Assembly (NCBI GenBank): GCA_002559145.1
Contig: NTXX01000014.1
Coordinates: 51,636-96,752, forward strand
DNA from: Bacillus sp. AFS006103
GTDB taxonomy: Bacteria; Bacillota; Bacilli; Bacillales; Cytobacillaceae
Length of the DNA: 45,117 nt
Direction of reading: 5' to 3'
Both the position numbers and the translations under genes were made by a program. Positions 1-9,340 of the stretch are shown one piece after another; position 1 is the first letter of the stretch, and every line of letters starts with the position of its first letter. The notes beneath the pieces were generated by a model that was not told the origin of the DNA, did no database searches, and worked only from the letters and a program-made list of their open reading frames with translations.

Positions 1-20
1 GATGGTGTCAGGCACTTTTT
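1..20. repeat. Half of a dispersed GTGCCTGACACC palindrome
   Basis: The first bases read GGTGTCAGGCAC followed by five T (4-20). This is the right arm, with T tail, of the hairpin seen complete at 8215-8257, so it is probably the end of a terminator or dispersed element whose left arm lies outside the window. Seen directly; the element identity is inferred from the other copies. Confidence 0.6.
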
Positions 21-190
21 AGGTTATAAACCGTTCCATATAGTCCGTATTTCTTTATGTAAAGGCATCTTTAACGAATTAAAGCAGGTATTTTTCTAAT
101 TCTGTAGAAATTAAAGCCATGGGATATCCTCTAAAATTAAGAGGCATCTATATTCTTAGCCAATCGAATGATACGAGGGTGGGAGTAAAT

Positions 191-1222
191 ATGTTAAAAA
201 AGCCAAAGAAATTACAAGCAGGAGATTGTGTTGCTACAGTAAGTCCGTCTTGGGGAGGTGCTGGTGATCCAGGACTGAGATGGCGGTATGAACAAGGGGT
301 AAAGAGGTTAGTAGATGTTTTTGGACTAAAAGTTATCCCTATGCCGAATAGTTTAAAAGGGAGCGATTATCTTTATCTAAATCCACAAGCTCGTGCGGAA
401 GATATGATGACAGCATTTAAGGATAATAGCATTAAAGGTATCTTTGCAAATATAGGCGGAGAAGATAGTATTCGTTTACTTCCCTATATTGATTTTGATG
501 TGATTCGCGAAAACCCGAAAATATTTATGGGCTACTCCGATGTGACCGTTTCACATTTATTTTGTCATAAAGCAGGAATTTCTTCTTTTTATGGTCCGGC
601 CATTTTAACTGATTTTGCTGAAAACGTTGAGATGGATCCATATACGATTGACATGGTGAAGCGAACTCTCTTTTCAAATGAGATGATTGGCGAAATTCAA
701 CCGGCCGAACAATGGACGAGTGAACGTTTAGAATGGATCGAAGAGAATAAGAACCGCCGAAGGGCAATGCAGCAAAATGTAGGTTTCGAGTTACTTCAAG
801 GCTCAGGTGTAGCACATGGACATTTGATTGGCGGTTGTATAGAGGTACTAGAGTTTGCGAAAGGAACCGTGCTCTGGCCCGAAGAGAAATATTGGCATGA
901 AAGTATTCTATTCTTTGAAACCTCAGAAGAAAAGCCGGAACCAAATCATATTAAGTATTGGCTGCGAAATTATGCCGTACAAGGAATTCTACAAAAGGCC
1001 AATGGAATCATATTTGGTAAACCGCAGGACGAGAAATATTACCATGAATATAAAGTGGAAATTCAAAAAGTCATGAAGGAATTTAATTTGGAGGATTTGC
1101 CGATTCTCTATAATCTCAATTTTGGTCATACAGAACCGAAAATCATATTACCATATGGAGCAAGGGCGGAAATTAATTGTGATAAAAAGACATTCACGAT
1201 ATTAGAAAGTGGCGTGGAATAA
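191..1222 (+). CDS. S66 family peptidase (LD-carboxypeptidase / MccF-like)
   Basis: Serine peptidase of family S66, whose members cleave LD-peptide bonds in murein peptides or inactivate microcin-C-type aminoacyl adenylates. The 343-residue protein has the nucleophile motif MGYSDVT with Ser at about 116, a conserved Glu in GGCIEVLEF, and the late His in NFGHTEP, which together make the Ser-Glu-His set of the family. There is no signal peptide, so it should be cytoplasmic. The start is ATG 191, preceded by GGGTGGGAG; an in-frame ATG at 119 has no ribosome site and adds 24 residues foreign to the family. The next gene on the same strand begins 63 bases later. Substrate is not decidable from sequence: murein recycling and self-immunity are both possible. 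Confidence 0.85.
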   Translation: MLKKPKKLQAGDCVATVSPSWGGAGDPGLRWRYEQGVKRLVDVFGLKVIPMPNSLKGSDYLYLNPQARAEDMMTAFKDNSIKGIFANIGGEDSIRLLPYIDFDVIRENPKIFMGYSDVTVSHLFCHKAGISSFYGPAILTDFAENVEMDPYTIDMVKRTLFSNEMIGEIQPAEQWTSERLEWIEENKNRRRAMQQNVGFELLQGSGVAHGHLIGGCIEVLEFAKGTVLWPEEKYWHESILFFETSEEKPEPNHIKYWLRNYAVQGILQKANGIIFGKPQDEKYYHEYKVEIQKVMKEFNLEDLPILYNLNFGHTEPKIILPYGARAEINCDKKTFTILESGVE

Positions 1223-1285
1223 TTAATTGCTTGATAATAATTACGATGCAGTGGAAATGATTATAATGGAAGGAAGTGCAAAACG

Positions 1286-1996
1286 ATGGATTTTGAGATG
1301 GTTATGCAGGAACTGGAAGCGCTCAGTAGTGAGCGAATTAAAAAGACGTACATAAGCAATGGGGCACACGAGCCTCTATTTGGCGTGGCTACAGGAAAAA
1401 TGAAGCCAATGTCAAAGATAATCAAGAAAAATCAGCCTTTGGCCGAGCAACTCTACGCCACTGGGAACTATGATGCCATGTATTTTGCCGGCATCATTGC
1501 AGACCCGAAGATAATGACGGAGGCGGATTTTGAGCGTTGGATCGATGCGGCATATTTTTATATGCTATCCGATCATGTGGTGTCCGTAACTTTAGCTGAA
1601 ACTGATATTGCGCAAGCGGTTGCTGATAAATGGATCGCAAGCGGCGATGAACTTAGAATGTCGGCAGGCTGGAGCTGTTATTGCTGGCTTTTGGGGAATC
1701 GGAAAGACGCTGAATTTAGCGCCAGCAAGATTGCCAGTATGCTTGATCTGGTGGAAAATACGATTTACGATTCTCCTGATCGAACGAAATCCGCAATGAA
1801 TAATTTTATGTATACTGTCGCAATTTCATATTTACCACTCCATGATAAGGCAGTTGAAACCGCTAAGGCAGTGGGACCAGTCGAAATCAAGCGGGACAAG
1901 AAAAAAAACAGCATCCTGCTTGCAGCAGAAAATATCCAAAAGGATTTAGATAGAGGGAGGAAACTTGGTTTCAAACGCAAATATGTAAGGTGTTAA
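1286..1996 (+). CDS. DNA alkylation repair family protein (AlkD-like)
   Basis: A 236-residue, all-helical protein of the DNA alkylation repair family, whose HEAT-like repeats in AlkD bind damaged DNA and excise N3- or N7-alkylated purines. Supporting features are the run of amphipathic helices, the segment DKWIASGDELRMSAGW at about 112-127, and the basic C-terminus (GRKLGFKRKYVRC). Start is ATG 1286 with GGAAGGAAG 9 to 17 bases upstream. Activity as a glycosylase is not assured, because many family members lack the full set of aromatic and acidic residues and I did not verify them here. The hairpin at 2025-2046 follows it. Confidence 0.7.
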   Translation: MDFEMVMQELEALSSERIKKTYISNGAHEPLFGVATGKMKPMSKIIKKNQPLAEQLYATGNYDAMYFAGIIADPKIMTEADFERWIDAAYFYMLSDHVVSVTLAETDIAQAVADKWIASGDELRMSAGWSCYCWLLGNRKDAEFSASKIASMLDLVENTIYDSPDRTKSAMNNFMYTVAISYLPLHDKAVETAKAVGPVEIKRDKKKNSILLAAENIQKDLDRGRKLGFKRKYVRC

Positions 1997-2421
1997 TATA
2001 GATTGTCGGATAAAAATAAGTAATGGGCACCTTCAAAGGGGTGTCCGTCACTTGTATTCTATTACAACAAATCTTACATAACATAAAAAAATTAATAGAA
2101 ATCATTGAACTATTTGTCCAATGACAGGATATTTGGATGAGATATAATTTAGGATAGGTAGGTGGGTTTTGTTTTCGTGGTTTTGGCTTTTACAAAAGGG
2201 AGGGAGGTCAATGGAATCTTGCTGCGGAGGTAGTTAGACATTAGGGTGGTGACGCGATGTAAAATCATGAAAAACTAGTCTAAATTTTTTAAATATTCAC
2301 TCAAAATAGATTTGTGCTAAGATGAGTTTCTTGCACCCAATGAAGTTGAAATCTCTCTGCCATTTCCATGAATATGTTCACTTGAAGAGTACGTCCAATA
2401 ACAAAACAAGGGGGAAATTTG
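1997..2421. other. Intergenic region upstream of the NCS1 permease
   Basis: No gene is supported in these 425 bases. A 7-bp hairpin (GGGCACC 2025-2031 with GGTGTCC 2040-2046, one G-T pair) could be a weak terminator for the AlkD-like gene, but no T tract follows. TATAAT at 2143-2148 has no good -35 partner. A long purine-rich stretch (2190-2250) precedes the permease. I looked for a purine riboswitch core and found none. Confidence 0.5.
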
Positions 2422-3957
2422 TTGAAAACGCAAATTGAACAAAATGGAATTGTTACCCTGACACCTGAAGTAGCCAATGGTTTAAGTAACAGTGAAATGT
2501 GGAATGATGACCTACGCCCAACGACACTGAAGGAACATTCCTGGAAGGGGATGAACTTTGCCACTTTATGGATTGGTATGTGTTTGTGTATTCCGTCCTA
2601 CACGATGGCAAGTGGCTTGATTTCATTGGGAATGAATTGGTGGCAAGCCATTGGAACGATTTTTCTTGGGAATGTTATAGTCCTTATCCCTATTCTTTTA
2701 AATTCACATGCTGGTACTAAATTTGGAATTCCCTATCCGGTGTTTGCAAGATTATGGTTTGGCTCAAAAGGAGCACACATCCCAGCTTTAGCAAGAGCTA
2801 TTGTTGCGGCTGGCTGGTTCGGGATCAACACTTGGATTGGTACGGGTGCAATTGATACACTATTATCAGCTTCATTTCCTGCTTGGAGAAACTTAAGTGG
2901 ACATACGGCTATAATATTTGCCTTGTTTTGGGGGTTAAATGTCGTCGTCGCCTATAAGGGACCTCAAGCAATGAAAGTCCTTGGCTTAATCGCCACTCCG
3001 ATTGTCGGTATCGCTTCGATCATCCTTCTTATTTGGGCATATACAAATGCTGGAGGCTGGGGTCCTATCTTGGACACACCATCAAAATTCACGACAACAG
3101 GGGCGTTTTTAAAAGTATTTTTCCCAGCATTAACAGGTGTCATTGCTTTCTGGGCAACCCTTGCCTTGAATATTCCAGACTTCTGTCGATATGCAAAAAG
3201 TCAAAAATCACAAATGCTTGCTCAAAGCTTTTCTCTTCCACTTACAATGAGTATCTTCTCCTTTATTGGAATCGCCGTCACCTCTGCAACAGTGGTGATT
3301 TTCGGAACAGCCCTTTGGGATCCAGTTCAACTGCTTGCGAAATTCCCGCCATACATTATCTTTTTGGGCACGTTGATCATTGTCATTGCATCCTTAACCA
3401 TTAATGTCGGTGCAAATATCGTTGCACCAGCCCGTGCGATTGAAAATCTAAATCCAAGACGAATTACTTTCGGAATAGGGGCACTAATTACTGGAATCTT
3501 TGCAATCTTAATGCAGCCATGGTACATCATGGAGAACTTTGGAAATTATATTTTTGGCTGGTTGGGAACATATGGAGCATTACTCGGACCGATTGATGGT
3601 ATTGCGATTGCAGATTACTGGCTTGTTCGCAAGCGACAAATGGCACTAAATGAACTATATGATGTAAACGGCCGGTATAGTTATACATCTGGTTTTAATA
3701 AAAATGGTGTATATGCCCTGATTATTGGTGTGGCTATTCCTGTACTTGGTCTTTTCATTCCTGGACTTCATTTTTTATGGGATAATGCGTGGACATTTGG
3801 ATTGTTTATCTCTATTATCGCCTACACCTATTTAATGAGAGGAGATAAGAGCGTACTAAAACCAGGAGAATATGAGAAAATTACAAGCTTTAAAACCTCC
3901 ACTTCTGATATTAAGACAGACGCAGTGACGGGGAATGAAACAGAGTTCTTTTATTAA
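2422..3957 (+). CDS. NCS1 family nucleobase/allantoin-type permease
   Basis: Cation symporter of the NCS1 family (cytosine, uracil, hydantoin, allantoin). The 511-residue protein has about 12 hydrophobic segments. The early motif ALARAIVAAGWFGINTWIG and the late motif ADYWLVRKRQ followed by ELYDVNGRYSY resemble the PucI/Mhp1 branch more than the CodB branch. The start is probably TTG 2422, because GGGGG at 2410-2414 stands 7 bases upstream; a TTG at 2419 would be too close. It stands alone, without purine-catabolic genes beside it, so the exact substrate (allantoin, hydantoin or a pyrimidine) is open. The strong hairpin at 3974-4007 ends it. Confidence 0.85.
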   Translation: MKTQIEQNGIVTLTPEVANGLSNSEMWNDDLRPTTLKEHSWKGMNFATLWIGMCLCIPSYTMASGLISLGMNWWQAIGTIFLGNVIVLIPILLNSHAGTKFGIPYPVFARLWFGSKGAHIPALARAIVAAGWFGINTWIGTGAIDTLLSASFPAWRNLSGHTAIIFALFWGLNVVVAYKGPQAMKVLGLIATPIVGIASIILLIWAYTNAGGWGPILDTPSKFTTTGAFLKVFFPALTGVIAFWATLALNIPDFCRYAKSQKSQMLAQSFSLPLTMSIFSFIGIAVTSATVVIFGTALWDPVQLLAKFPPYIIFLGTLIIVIASLTINVGANIVAPARAIENLNPRRITFGIGALITGIFAILMQPWYIMENFGNYIFGWLGTYGALLGPIDGIAIADYWLVRKRQMALNELYDVNGRYSYTSGFNKNGVYALIIGVAIPVLGLFIPGLHFLWDNAWTFGLFISIIAYTYLMRGDKSVLKPGEYEKITSFKTSTSDIKTDAVTGNETEFFY

Positions 3958-3973
3958 AATTTGATAAATAAAC

Positions 3974-4008
3974 AAAAAGCTTGGATTATTATTATTCCAA
4001 GCTTTTTA
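3974..4008. terminator. Bidirectional terminator between convergent genes
   Basis: A 12-bp perfect stem, AAAAAGCTTGGA (3974-3985) with TCCAAGCTTTTT (3996-4007), around a 10-base loop. The A and T runs on either side allow use in both directions, for the permease gene on the plus strand and the DUF2231 gene on the minus strand. Confidence 0.85.
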
Positions 4009-4025
4009 ATGTGTTGGTAAGGCGA

Positions 4026-4508
4026 TTAATCATTGGAATGGAATGCTTCTGTTTTTGGAGGATTAACATATTTGCCATCCATTTTGACGCCCACACCCTG
4101 GTCATAGACCATTTTCCCTCCAAAATATCCCACCGCAAGGATGCTAGCAGAACAGATTAAGGTAAGAAGACAATACATGACCATAGAAATCTTATAAAAT
4201 TCTTTCTTTTTAAAAATAAAGAAAGCACGGAATGCGACAACTAGAAAGGCAAGGACGGTGGCAATATCAGCCAGACTTTCGTGATATTCGAATACATTAG
4301 TATTTCCTCTCGCATCATGCTCGGGTCCAGTGCCAATTGCTACCCAAGCACTAATAAATGCAATGGCCCACAGCCAAAAACCTCGCTTCGGTGAAAACCT
4401 CCGTTTTGTAACCATCCAAAATAAATCATAACACGTCGCAATAATGATTAAAGCAATTGGAAAATGCACCATAATAGGGTGAATATGAGAAATTAGTTCT
4501 TCAAACAT
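4026..4508 (-). CDS. DUF2231 family membrane protein
   Basis: A 160-residue integral membrane protein with four hydrophobic segments (about 14-30, 45-62, 80-100 and 106-128). The opening FEELISHIHPIMVHFPIAL, with its His-x-Pro-x-x-x-His-Phe-Pro pattern, is the hallmark of the DUF2231 family. Several members sit with cytochromes or heme proteins, and the conserved His residues have suggested heme or metal binding, but no function is established. Start is ATG 4508 with AGGAGG in the reverse strand just upstream. It is convergent with the permease gene and divergent from fbp. It is transcribed alone. Confidence 0.75.
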   Translation of the reverse strand: MFEELISHIHPIMVHFPIALIIIATCYDLFWMVTKRRFSPKRGFWLWAIAFISAWVAIGTGPEHDARGNTNVFEYHESLADIATVLAFLVVAFRAFFIFKKKEFYKISMVMYCLLTLICSASILAVGYFGGKMVYDQGVGVKMDGKYVNPPKTEAFHSND

Positions 4509-4689
4509 TGCCTTTCCTCCTCTATTTAAAAGATGATCGATGAGTTTAAGAGACTGCTCTACTACCTAAATTTTACAATAGAAGTATGAAAATTGCCTGA
4601 AAATTACAACCAAAACCAATCTGTTTATTTTAGCGGCGGTCACAAAAATTTCTTTTTCTAAAAAAGGACGAGAGAACTCGCTAACAGCG

Positions 4690-4742
4690 AAAAAAGTGTC
4701 AAGCACCCACCAGGGAAATTGGATGGTAATTGACACTTTTTT
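4690..4742 (+). repeat. Variant dispersed hairpin (GTGTCAAGCACC)
   Basis: AAAAAAGTGTCAA (4690-4702) pairs perfectly with TTGACACTTTTTT (4730-4742) around a 27-base loop. The core GTGTCAAGCACC is one substitution from the GTGTCAGGCACC core at 8215-8257, 1-20 and 43373-43385. It looks like a terminator, but no plus-strand gene precedes it. Confidence 0.6.
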
Positions 4743-4757
4743 TGATTTTTATAAAAT
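4730..4757 (+). promoter_or_regulatory. Candidate fbp promoter
   Basis: TTGACA (4730-4735) and TAAAAT (4752-4757) are separated by 16 bases, a good sigma-A match. The -35 box is the right arm of the hairpin at 4690-4742. Confidence 0.5.
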
Positions 4758-4840
4758 ATATCCTATTAATCATTTATAATATCATTAAGGAATGTGTTAA
4801 TAAGAGCAACGCAGTCAATTCTGAAAGGGGATACATTTTC

Positions 4841-6772
4841 TTGAACGAGAAATTTCTAGATTTACTAGCCCAAAAATATGATAGTGCAGAAAAAGTCGCA
4901 ACAGAAATTATTAATCTCGAAGCCATCCTAAATCTACCAAAAGGAACTGAACATTTTGTCAGTGATTTACATGGAGAGTATCAAGCTTTTCAACATGTAT
5001 TAAGAAATGGTTCAGGGAATGTAAAAGAGAAGATAAATGACTTATTTCAAGATACGCTTTCTGAAAACGATAGGAATGAATTTGCCACATTAATTTATTA
5101 CCCAGAAGAAAAACTGAAGTTAATAAAAAGTCATTTTGGGAATGAACTTGAATTAAACCAATGGTATACAGAAATCATTGAACGAATGTTAAAGCTCATT
5201 TCTTACGCCTCCTCCAAATACACACGCTCTAAGTTGCGTAAAGCTTTGCCGAAACCGTTTGTGTATATTATTGAAGAGTTACTCTACAAAAAGGATGATT
5301 CCACAAATAAGGATGATTATTATTCAAAAATTGTCCAGCAGATCATCTCCTTAGCACAGGCTGATCAACTGATCATCGGTCTTGCCTATACGACACAAAG
5401 ATTAGTGGTTGACCATCTTCATGTAGTAGGAGATATTTACGACCGGGGACCCGAGCCTGATAAAATTATCGAAACACTAATCGGTTACCATTCGGTTGAT
5501 ATTCAATGGGGAAACCATGATGTCCTATGGCTGGGTGCCTTTGCGGGATCTAAGGTTTGTCTGGCAAATATTATTCGTATTTGTGCAAGATACAACAATT
5601 TGGATATTATTGAAGACGTATATGGAATCAATCTAAGACCATTACTTACTCTAGCGGAAAAGTACTATGAAGACAATTCAGCTTTTAGACCTAAGCTGCA
5701 GTCCGAAAAGAAACTATCTGATTATGAACAACTGCAAATTACGAAAATTCACCAAGCAATCGCGATGATTCAATTTAAACTAGAAATCCCGATCATCAAG
5801 AGGCGCCCGTATTTTAATATGTCAGAAAGGCGGTTGCTTGAGAAAATTGATTATGAAACGAAAGAAATAACGATTTATGGAAAGACCTACCCTCTAGAAA
5901 ATAGTTGCTTTGCTACTGTTAATCCAATGCAGCCAGACCAATTATTAGAGGAAGAACAACAAGTGATTGAAAAATTGTTGTTTTCTGTTCAACATTCCGA
6001 AAAGCTGGCCAGACATATGAATTTCCTTATGAAAAAGGGAAGCCTATATTTGAAATATAACGGAAACTTGTTAATTCATGGCTGTATTCCTTTAGATGAA
6101 GAAGGAAATATGGAAAAAATGACAATTGAAAACAAAACGTATGCCGGCCGTGAATTACTTGATAGGTTTGAATCTTATTTACGATATTCGTTTGAACACC
6201 CAGAAATGACAGATGACCTTGCAACAGATATGGTTTGGTATTTATGGACTGGAGAATACTCATCCCTTTTTGGTAAAAGAGAGATGACCACCTTTGAACG
6301 GTACTTTATTAAGGAGAAGGAGACGCATAAGGAGGGAAAGAACCCTTATTATTATTTGCGTGAGAAGGAAGAAATTTGCCAAAAAATCCTGGCTGAATTT
6401 GATCTCCACCCTGAGCAGGGCCATATTATCAACGGCCATACTCCAGTAAAAGAAATTGATGGAGAGAATCCCATCAAAGCGAATGGACGAATGCTTGTCA
6501 TCGATGGCGGGTTCTCAAAACCTTATCAATCGGTTACAGGTATAGCAGGATACACCTTACTATATAATTCCTACGGTATGCAGTTGGTGGCTCATAAACA
6601 GTTTCATTCCAAAGAAGATGTTTTAGGTGACACAACGGATGTATTATCAGTCAAAAGGTTAGTGGATAAAGAACTGGTGCGAAAAAAGGTAAGAGAAACG
6701 AATATTGGGAAAGAACTATTACAGGAAATTTCCGTTTTGAATAGTTTAAGGGAATATCGATATATGAATTAG
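4841..6772 (+). CDS. fbp: Fructose-1,6-bisphosphatase, class III
   Basis: Hydrolyses fructose 1,6-bisphosphate to fructose 6-phosphate in gluconeogenesis; class III is the Bacillus-type enzyme of the metallophosphatase fold and is unrelated to class I. The 643-residue protein has the phosphoesterase signatures [22 protein letters not shown] and WGNHDVLW in the N-terminal half, and [14 protein letters not shown] plus [12 protein letters not shown] near the C-terminus. Start is TTG 4841, with AAAGGGG at 4824-4830 ten bases upstream; upstream in-frame codons encode a hydrophobic stretch foreign to the family. The gene is monocistronic, and the following dipeptidase has its own ribosome site 70 bases on. 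It suits growth on inositol, whose catabolism yields C3 and C2 units. Confidence 0.93.
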   Translation: MNEKFLDLLAQKYDSAEKVATEIINLEAILNLPKGTEHFVSDLHGEYQAFQHVLRNGSGNVKEKINDLFQDTLSENDRNEFATLIYYPEEKLKLIKSHFGNELELNQWYTEIIERMLKLISYASSKYTRSKLRKALPKPFVYIIEELLYKKDDSTNKDDYYSKIVQQIISLAQADQLIIGLAYTTQRLVVDHLHVVGDIYDRGPEPDKIIETLIGYHSVDIQWGNHDVLWLGAFAGSKVCLANIIRICARYNNLDIIEDVYGINLRPLLTLAEKYYEDNSAFRPKLQSEKKLSDYEQLQITKIHQAIAMIQFKLEIPIIKRRPYFNMSERRLLEKIDYETKEITIYGKTYPLENSCFATVNPMQPDQLLEEEQQVIEKLLFSVQHSEKLARHMNFLMKKGSLYLKYNGNLLIHGCIPLDEEGNMEKMTIENKTYAGRELLDRFESYLRYSFEHPEMTDDLATDMVWYLWTGEYSSLFGKREMTTFERYFIKEKETHKEGKNPYYYLREKEEICQKILAEFDLHPEQGHIINGHTPVKEIDGENPIKANGRMLVIDGGFSKPYQSVTGIAGYTLLYNSYGMQLVAHKQFHSKEDVLGDTTDVLSVKRLVDKELVRKKVRETNIGKELLQEISVLNSLREYRYMN

Positions 6773-6844
6773 AGCAGATTGTAGCTTTTCTCCTTTCTTT
6801 TTGTATAAAATAAGAAAGGAAAATAAATTAGAAAAGGTGAGAAC

Positions 6845-8215
6845 ATGAGTCAATTATCCGAGTTGTTATCCAATCAACATAATCAAAATGTTGAGGAATT
6901 AAAAGAATTGCTCCGGATTCCAAGCATCAGCTCCTTATCAGAGCATAAAGAGGACATTCAAAAGGCAGCTTCATGGATTGCCAACAAATTAGAAAGCATT
7001 GGACTGGAACATGTTGAAATCGTTCAAACAAAAGGGCATCCGATTATATATGCAGATTGGCTTCATCAGGAAAACGCCCCAACAGTCTTAGTATACGGCC
7101 ATTATGACGTACAGCCCGTTGATCCTTTGCATTTATGGGAAACTCCTCCATTTGAGCCAACGATTCGTGATGAAAAGATCTTTGCTAGAGGGGCAACCGA
7201 CGACAAAGGGCAGACGTTCTTACATATCAAAGCAGTGGAAACATTATTGAAGGTAGAAGGGAAATTACCGGTAAACGTAAAGTTCTGTATCGAAGGAGAA
7301 GAAGAAATCGGAAGTCCTCATCTGCCACCATACTTATCCGAGAATAAAGAGAAATTATCCTGTGATGTGGTCGTTATTTCCGATTCTGATATGTGGGACA
7401 GAGGAGTCCCAGCGATTACTTATTCCTTAAGAGGTCTGTGTGCATTAGAACTTTCCCTTAAAACTGCAAATTCCGATTTGCACTCAGGCATGTTTGGCGG
7501 AGGAGTTCAAAACGCCAACCATCTATTGGTACAGCTGCTTTCGACCCTTCATGACTCAAATGGTAAAGTCAATGTTGACCATTTTTATGATGATGTCGTC
7601 GAACTTACAGAATTTGAAAAGGAACAAATTAAAGCACTAGGCTTTGATGAAGAAAAGTTGAAAAAATCGTTAGGGTTAACCGATTTAACGGGCGGGGAAA
7701 CTAACAATTTTCCTTACGCTGAGAGAATTAGTTCACGGCCTACGCTAGAAATAAACGGCCTATGGGGCGGATTTCAGGGAGAAGGAACAAAAACGGTCAT
7801 CCCGAACGAGGCACATGCCAAAATCACCTGCCGACTAGTTCACAATCAAAACCCTGAAAAGATTCAAGGATTGATTAAAAATCATCTGGAAGAACAAGCA
7901 CCAAAGGGATGCATGTTGAAAGTGTCTTTACAAGATACAGGAAATCCCTTCTTAACGCCGATCGACAGTCCGATGATTCAAAAAGCGGCCGAAGCGTATG
8001 AAACCGTTTATGGGAAAGCGCCTGTTTACAAAAGAGAAGGCGGCTCGATTCCGATTGTTTCGGACTTCAATCATTCTCTCAATGCACCAGTCGTCTTAAT
8101 GGGATTCGGTTTGCCAGATGAAAATCTTCACGCTCCAAACGAACACTTTAACCTAGAAAACTTCGATAAAGGGATCTTAACGATTTGTTCCTTTTTAGAA
8201 CTTGTGAATAAGTAA
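6845..8215 (+). CDS. M20 family dipeptidase
   Basis: Cytoplasmic di-zinc peptidase of the M20 family, close to the carnosinase-like dipeptidases. The 456-residue protein shows all metal ligands: His in YGHYDVQP (about 86), Asp in GATDDKGQ (about 119), the Glu pair in CIEGEEEIGS (about 152-153), Asp in ISDSDMWDRG (about 180) and the late His in HAPNEHF. The insert between about 190 and 330 is the lid/dimerisation domain. Start is ATG 6845, with AAAAGGTGAG just upstream. The stop codon runs into the 20-bp terminator at 8215-8257. Natural substrate is unknown. Confidence 0.88.
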   Translation: MSQLSELLSNQHNQNVEELKELLRIPSISSLSEHKEDIQKAASWIANKLESIGLEHVEIVQTKGHPIIYADWLHQENAPTVLVYGHYDVQPVDPLHLWETPPFEPTIRDEKIFARGATDDKGQTFLHIKAVETLLKVEGKLPVNVKFCIEGEEEIGSPHLPPYLSENKEKLSCDVVVISDSDMWDRGVPAITYSLRGLCALELSLKTANSDLHSGMFGGGVQNANHLLVQLLSTLHDSNGKVNVDHFYDDVVELTEFEKEQIKALGFDEEKLKKSLGLTDLTGGETNNFPYAERISSRPTLEINGLWGGFQGEGTKTVIPNEAHAKITCRLVHNQNPEKIQGLIKNHLEEQAPKGCMLKVSLQDTGNPFLTPIDSPMIQKAAEAYETVYGKAPVYKREGGSIPIVSDFNHSLNAPVVLMGFGLPDENLHAPNEHFNLENFDKGILTICSFLELVNK

Positions 8216-8260
8216 AAAAGTGCCTGACACCACCTTCGGTGGTGTCAGGCACTTTTTATT
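8215..8260. terminator. Perfect 20-bp terminator made of a dispersed palindrome
   Basis: AAAAAGTGCCTGACACCACC (8215-8234) pairs perfectly with the complement at 8238-8257 around the 3-base loop TTC. It overlaps the dipeptidase stop codon. The core GTGCCTGACACC recurs at 1-20 and 43373-43385 and, changed, at 4690-4742. Confidence 0.9.
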
Positions 8261-8319
8261 AGATTCTGGTGTTTGAATTTGAAGCTGCGTGTGTAGTATC
8301 GTATACACGAGGTGATAGT

Positions 8320-9072
8320 ATGAACGAAACGATTCAATTATTAAAAAATCATCGCTCAGTTAGGGACTTCGACACTGAAAAAGAGGTAAGCGAAGCCCAG
8401 ATCCAAGCGATTATTGAAGCGGCTATGGCTGGTCCCAATTGGATTAATGGTCAGCAAGTGACCGTAATCGAGGTCAGGGAGCCTGAAAGGAAAGTGGCAT
8501 TGGCGAAAGCGGCAGGCAACCAAAGATGGGTTGAAGAAGCTCCAGTTTTTCTTGTGTTTTGTATGGATTTTTATCGGGCGAAGCTGGCAGCTGATAAAAA
8601 TGGTACGGATTTTAAAATCATCGAGGACTTAGAAGCCATTATAGTCGGTTCAACCGATGTAGGGATTGCTCTGGGAAGTGCAGTGATAGCGGCTGAATCG
8701 ATGGGACTCGGGATCGTTCCAATCGGAGGATTACGAAGAAATCCCCAAACCTTTGTGGACCTATTGAATCTTCCGGAATATGTTTTCCCAGTCGCTGGTC
8801 TGGTCGTCGGATATCCAAAATCTATCCCCGCTCAAAAACCAAGGCTGCCAATCAAGGCAACCCTCCAGAAAGAACAGTATGATGCGAAAATTCAAAAGGA
8901 AATCATTGACCAATACGATCAAACAATATCATCCTATATGTCTGAACGGACGAGCGGTCAAGATACCAGTAACTGGTCAAGTAAGATTGCTCAATTTTAT
9001 GATACTGGCTTTGCCCAATACGAAAAAAATTCAAGTCCTACAGTAAAAAATCAGAAGTTCCGATATAAGTAA
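8320..9072 (+). CDS. NfsA/NfrA-type NAD(P)H-dependent FMN oxidoreductase (nitroreductase)
   Basis: Flavin enzyme of the nitroreductase superfamily, probably reducing FMN, quinones or nitro compounds with NAD(P)H. The 250-residue protein opens with NETIQLLKNHRSVRDFDTEK, where HRSVRDF is the phosphate-binding signature for FMN. The segment VGSTDVGIALGSAVIAAESMG and the glycine-rich MGLGIVPIGGLRRNP match the NfsA/NfrA group. Start is ATG 8320, with GAGGTGAT 4 to 11 bases upstream; the frame extends 17 codons further without a ribosome site. A weak inverted repeat GTGTA/TACAC (8291-8308) lies before it. The gene stands alone before the terminator at 9199-9232. Confidence 0.85.
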   Translation: MNETIQLLKNHRSVRDFDTEKEVSEAQIQAIIEAAMAGPNWINGQQVTVIEVREPERKVALAKAAGNQRWVEEAPVFLVFCMDFYRAKLAADKNGTDFKIIEDLEAIIVGSTDVGIALGSAVIAAESMGLGIVPIGGLRRNPQTFVDLLNLPEYVFPVAGLVVGYPKSIPAQKPRLPIKATLQKEQYDAKIQKEIIDQYDQTISSYMSERTSGQDTSNWSSKIAQFYDTGFAQYEKNSSPTVKNQKFRYK

Positions 9073-9198
9073 ACGGATGGAAAGATAATTTGTTATTCAA
9101 GATGTGTAGGCAATGATTTAAAAAGGTTCTTACATAAAGCTGAATTTGGTTTTTTGGAAAGCAGAGATTCCGGCAAAAGTCCTCCGAAATGGATAAAG

Positions 9199-9234
9199 AA
9201 GTCCGGTTACGACCATCGTAACCGGACTTTTGTA
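9199..9234 (+). terminator. Terminator before the inositol island
   Basis: AAGTCCGGTTACG (9199-9211) pairs perfectly with CGTAACCGGACTT (9217-9229) around a 5-base loop, followed by TTTTG. It lies 130 bases after the nitroreductase stop and separates that gene from the iolR pair. Confidence 0.85.
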
Positions 9235-9266
9235 TTATGATGAATTTTTTTAAAGAAAATATAGTG

Positions 9267-9298
9267 AAGTTTTGGGTAATTATTGATAATATGTTTGT
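9267..9298 (-). promoter_or_regulatory. IolR-type operator upstream of the first iolR
   Basis: On the minus strand, AATCAA-like and CCCAAAA units are spaced 11 bp apart (ATTATCAATAATTACCCAAA in reverse), with a further CAAA unit 12 bp away. The 24 bases at 9267-9290 match 20 of 24 positions of the operator before the second iolR (10156-10179). The B. subtilis IolR site is an 11-bp direct repeat WRAYCAADARD; this fits, so autoregulation is inferred. Confidence 0.6.
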
Positions 9299-9340
9299 GT
9301 AAGATGATATTAAAATGAATCTAAAGGTGGTGAATAAGTT

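Larger units (their letters stand above)
4509..4840. other. Divergent intergenic region with a hairpin-promoter element before fbp
   Basis: This 332-base stretch separates the DUF2231 gene from fbp. It holds the variant dispersed hairpin at 4690-4742 and a probable fbp promoter that reuses its right arm (4730-4757). No open frame with a ribosome site is visible. Confidence 0.6.

Noticed and set aside
1997..2421. Possible purine or other riboswitch before the NCS1 permease
   Set aside because: I looked for the conserved purine-aptamer core and a downstream expression platform and saw neither.
4730..4840. Upstream extension of the fbp frame by 37 codons
   Set aside because: The added residues are hydrophobic and foreign to the family, the ATG at 4730 overlaps the probable -35 box, and there is no ribosome site before it.
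8291..8308. Inverted repeat GTGTA...TACAC before the nitroreductase
   Set aside because: Only five bases of each arm match, so it is too weak to call an operator.
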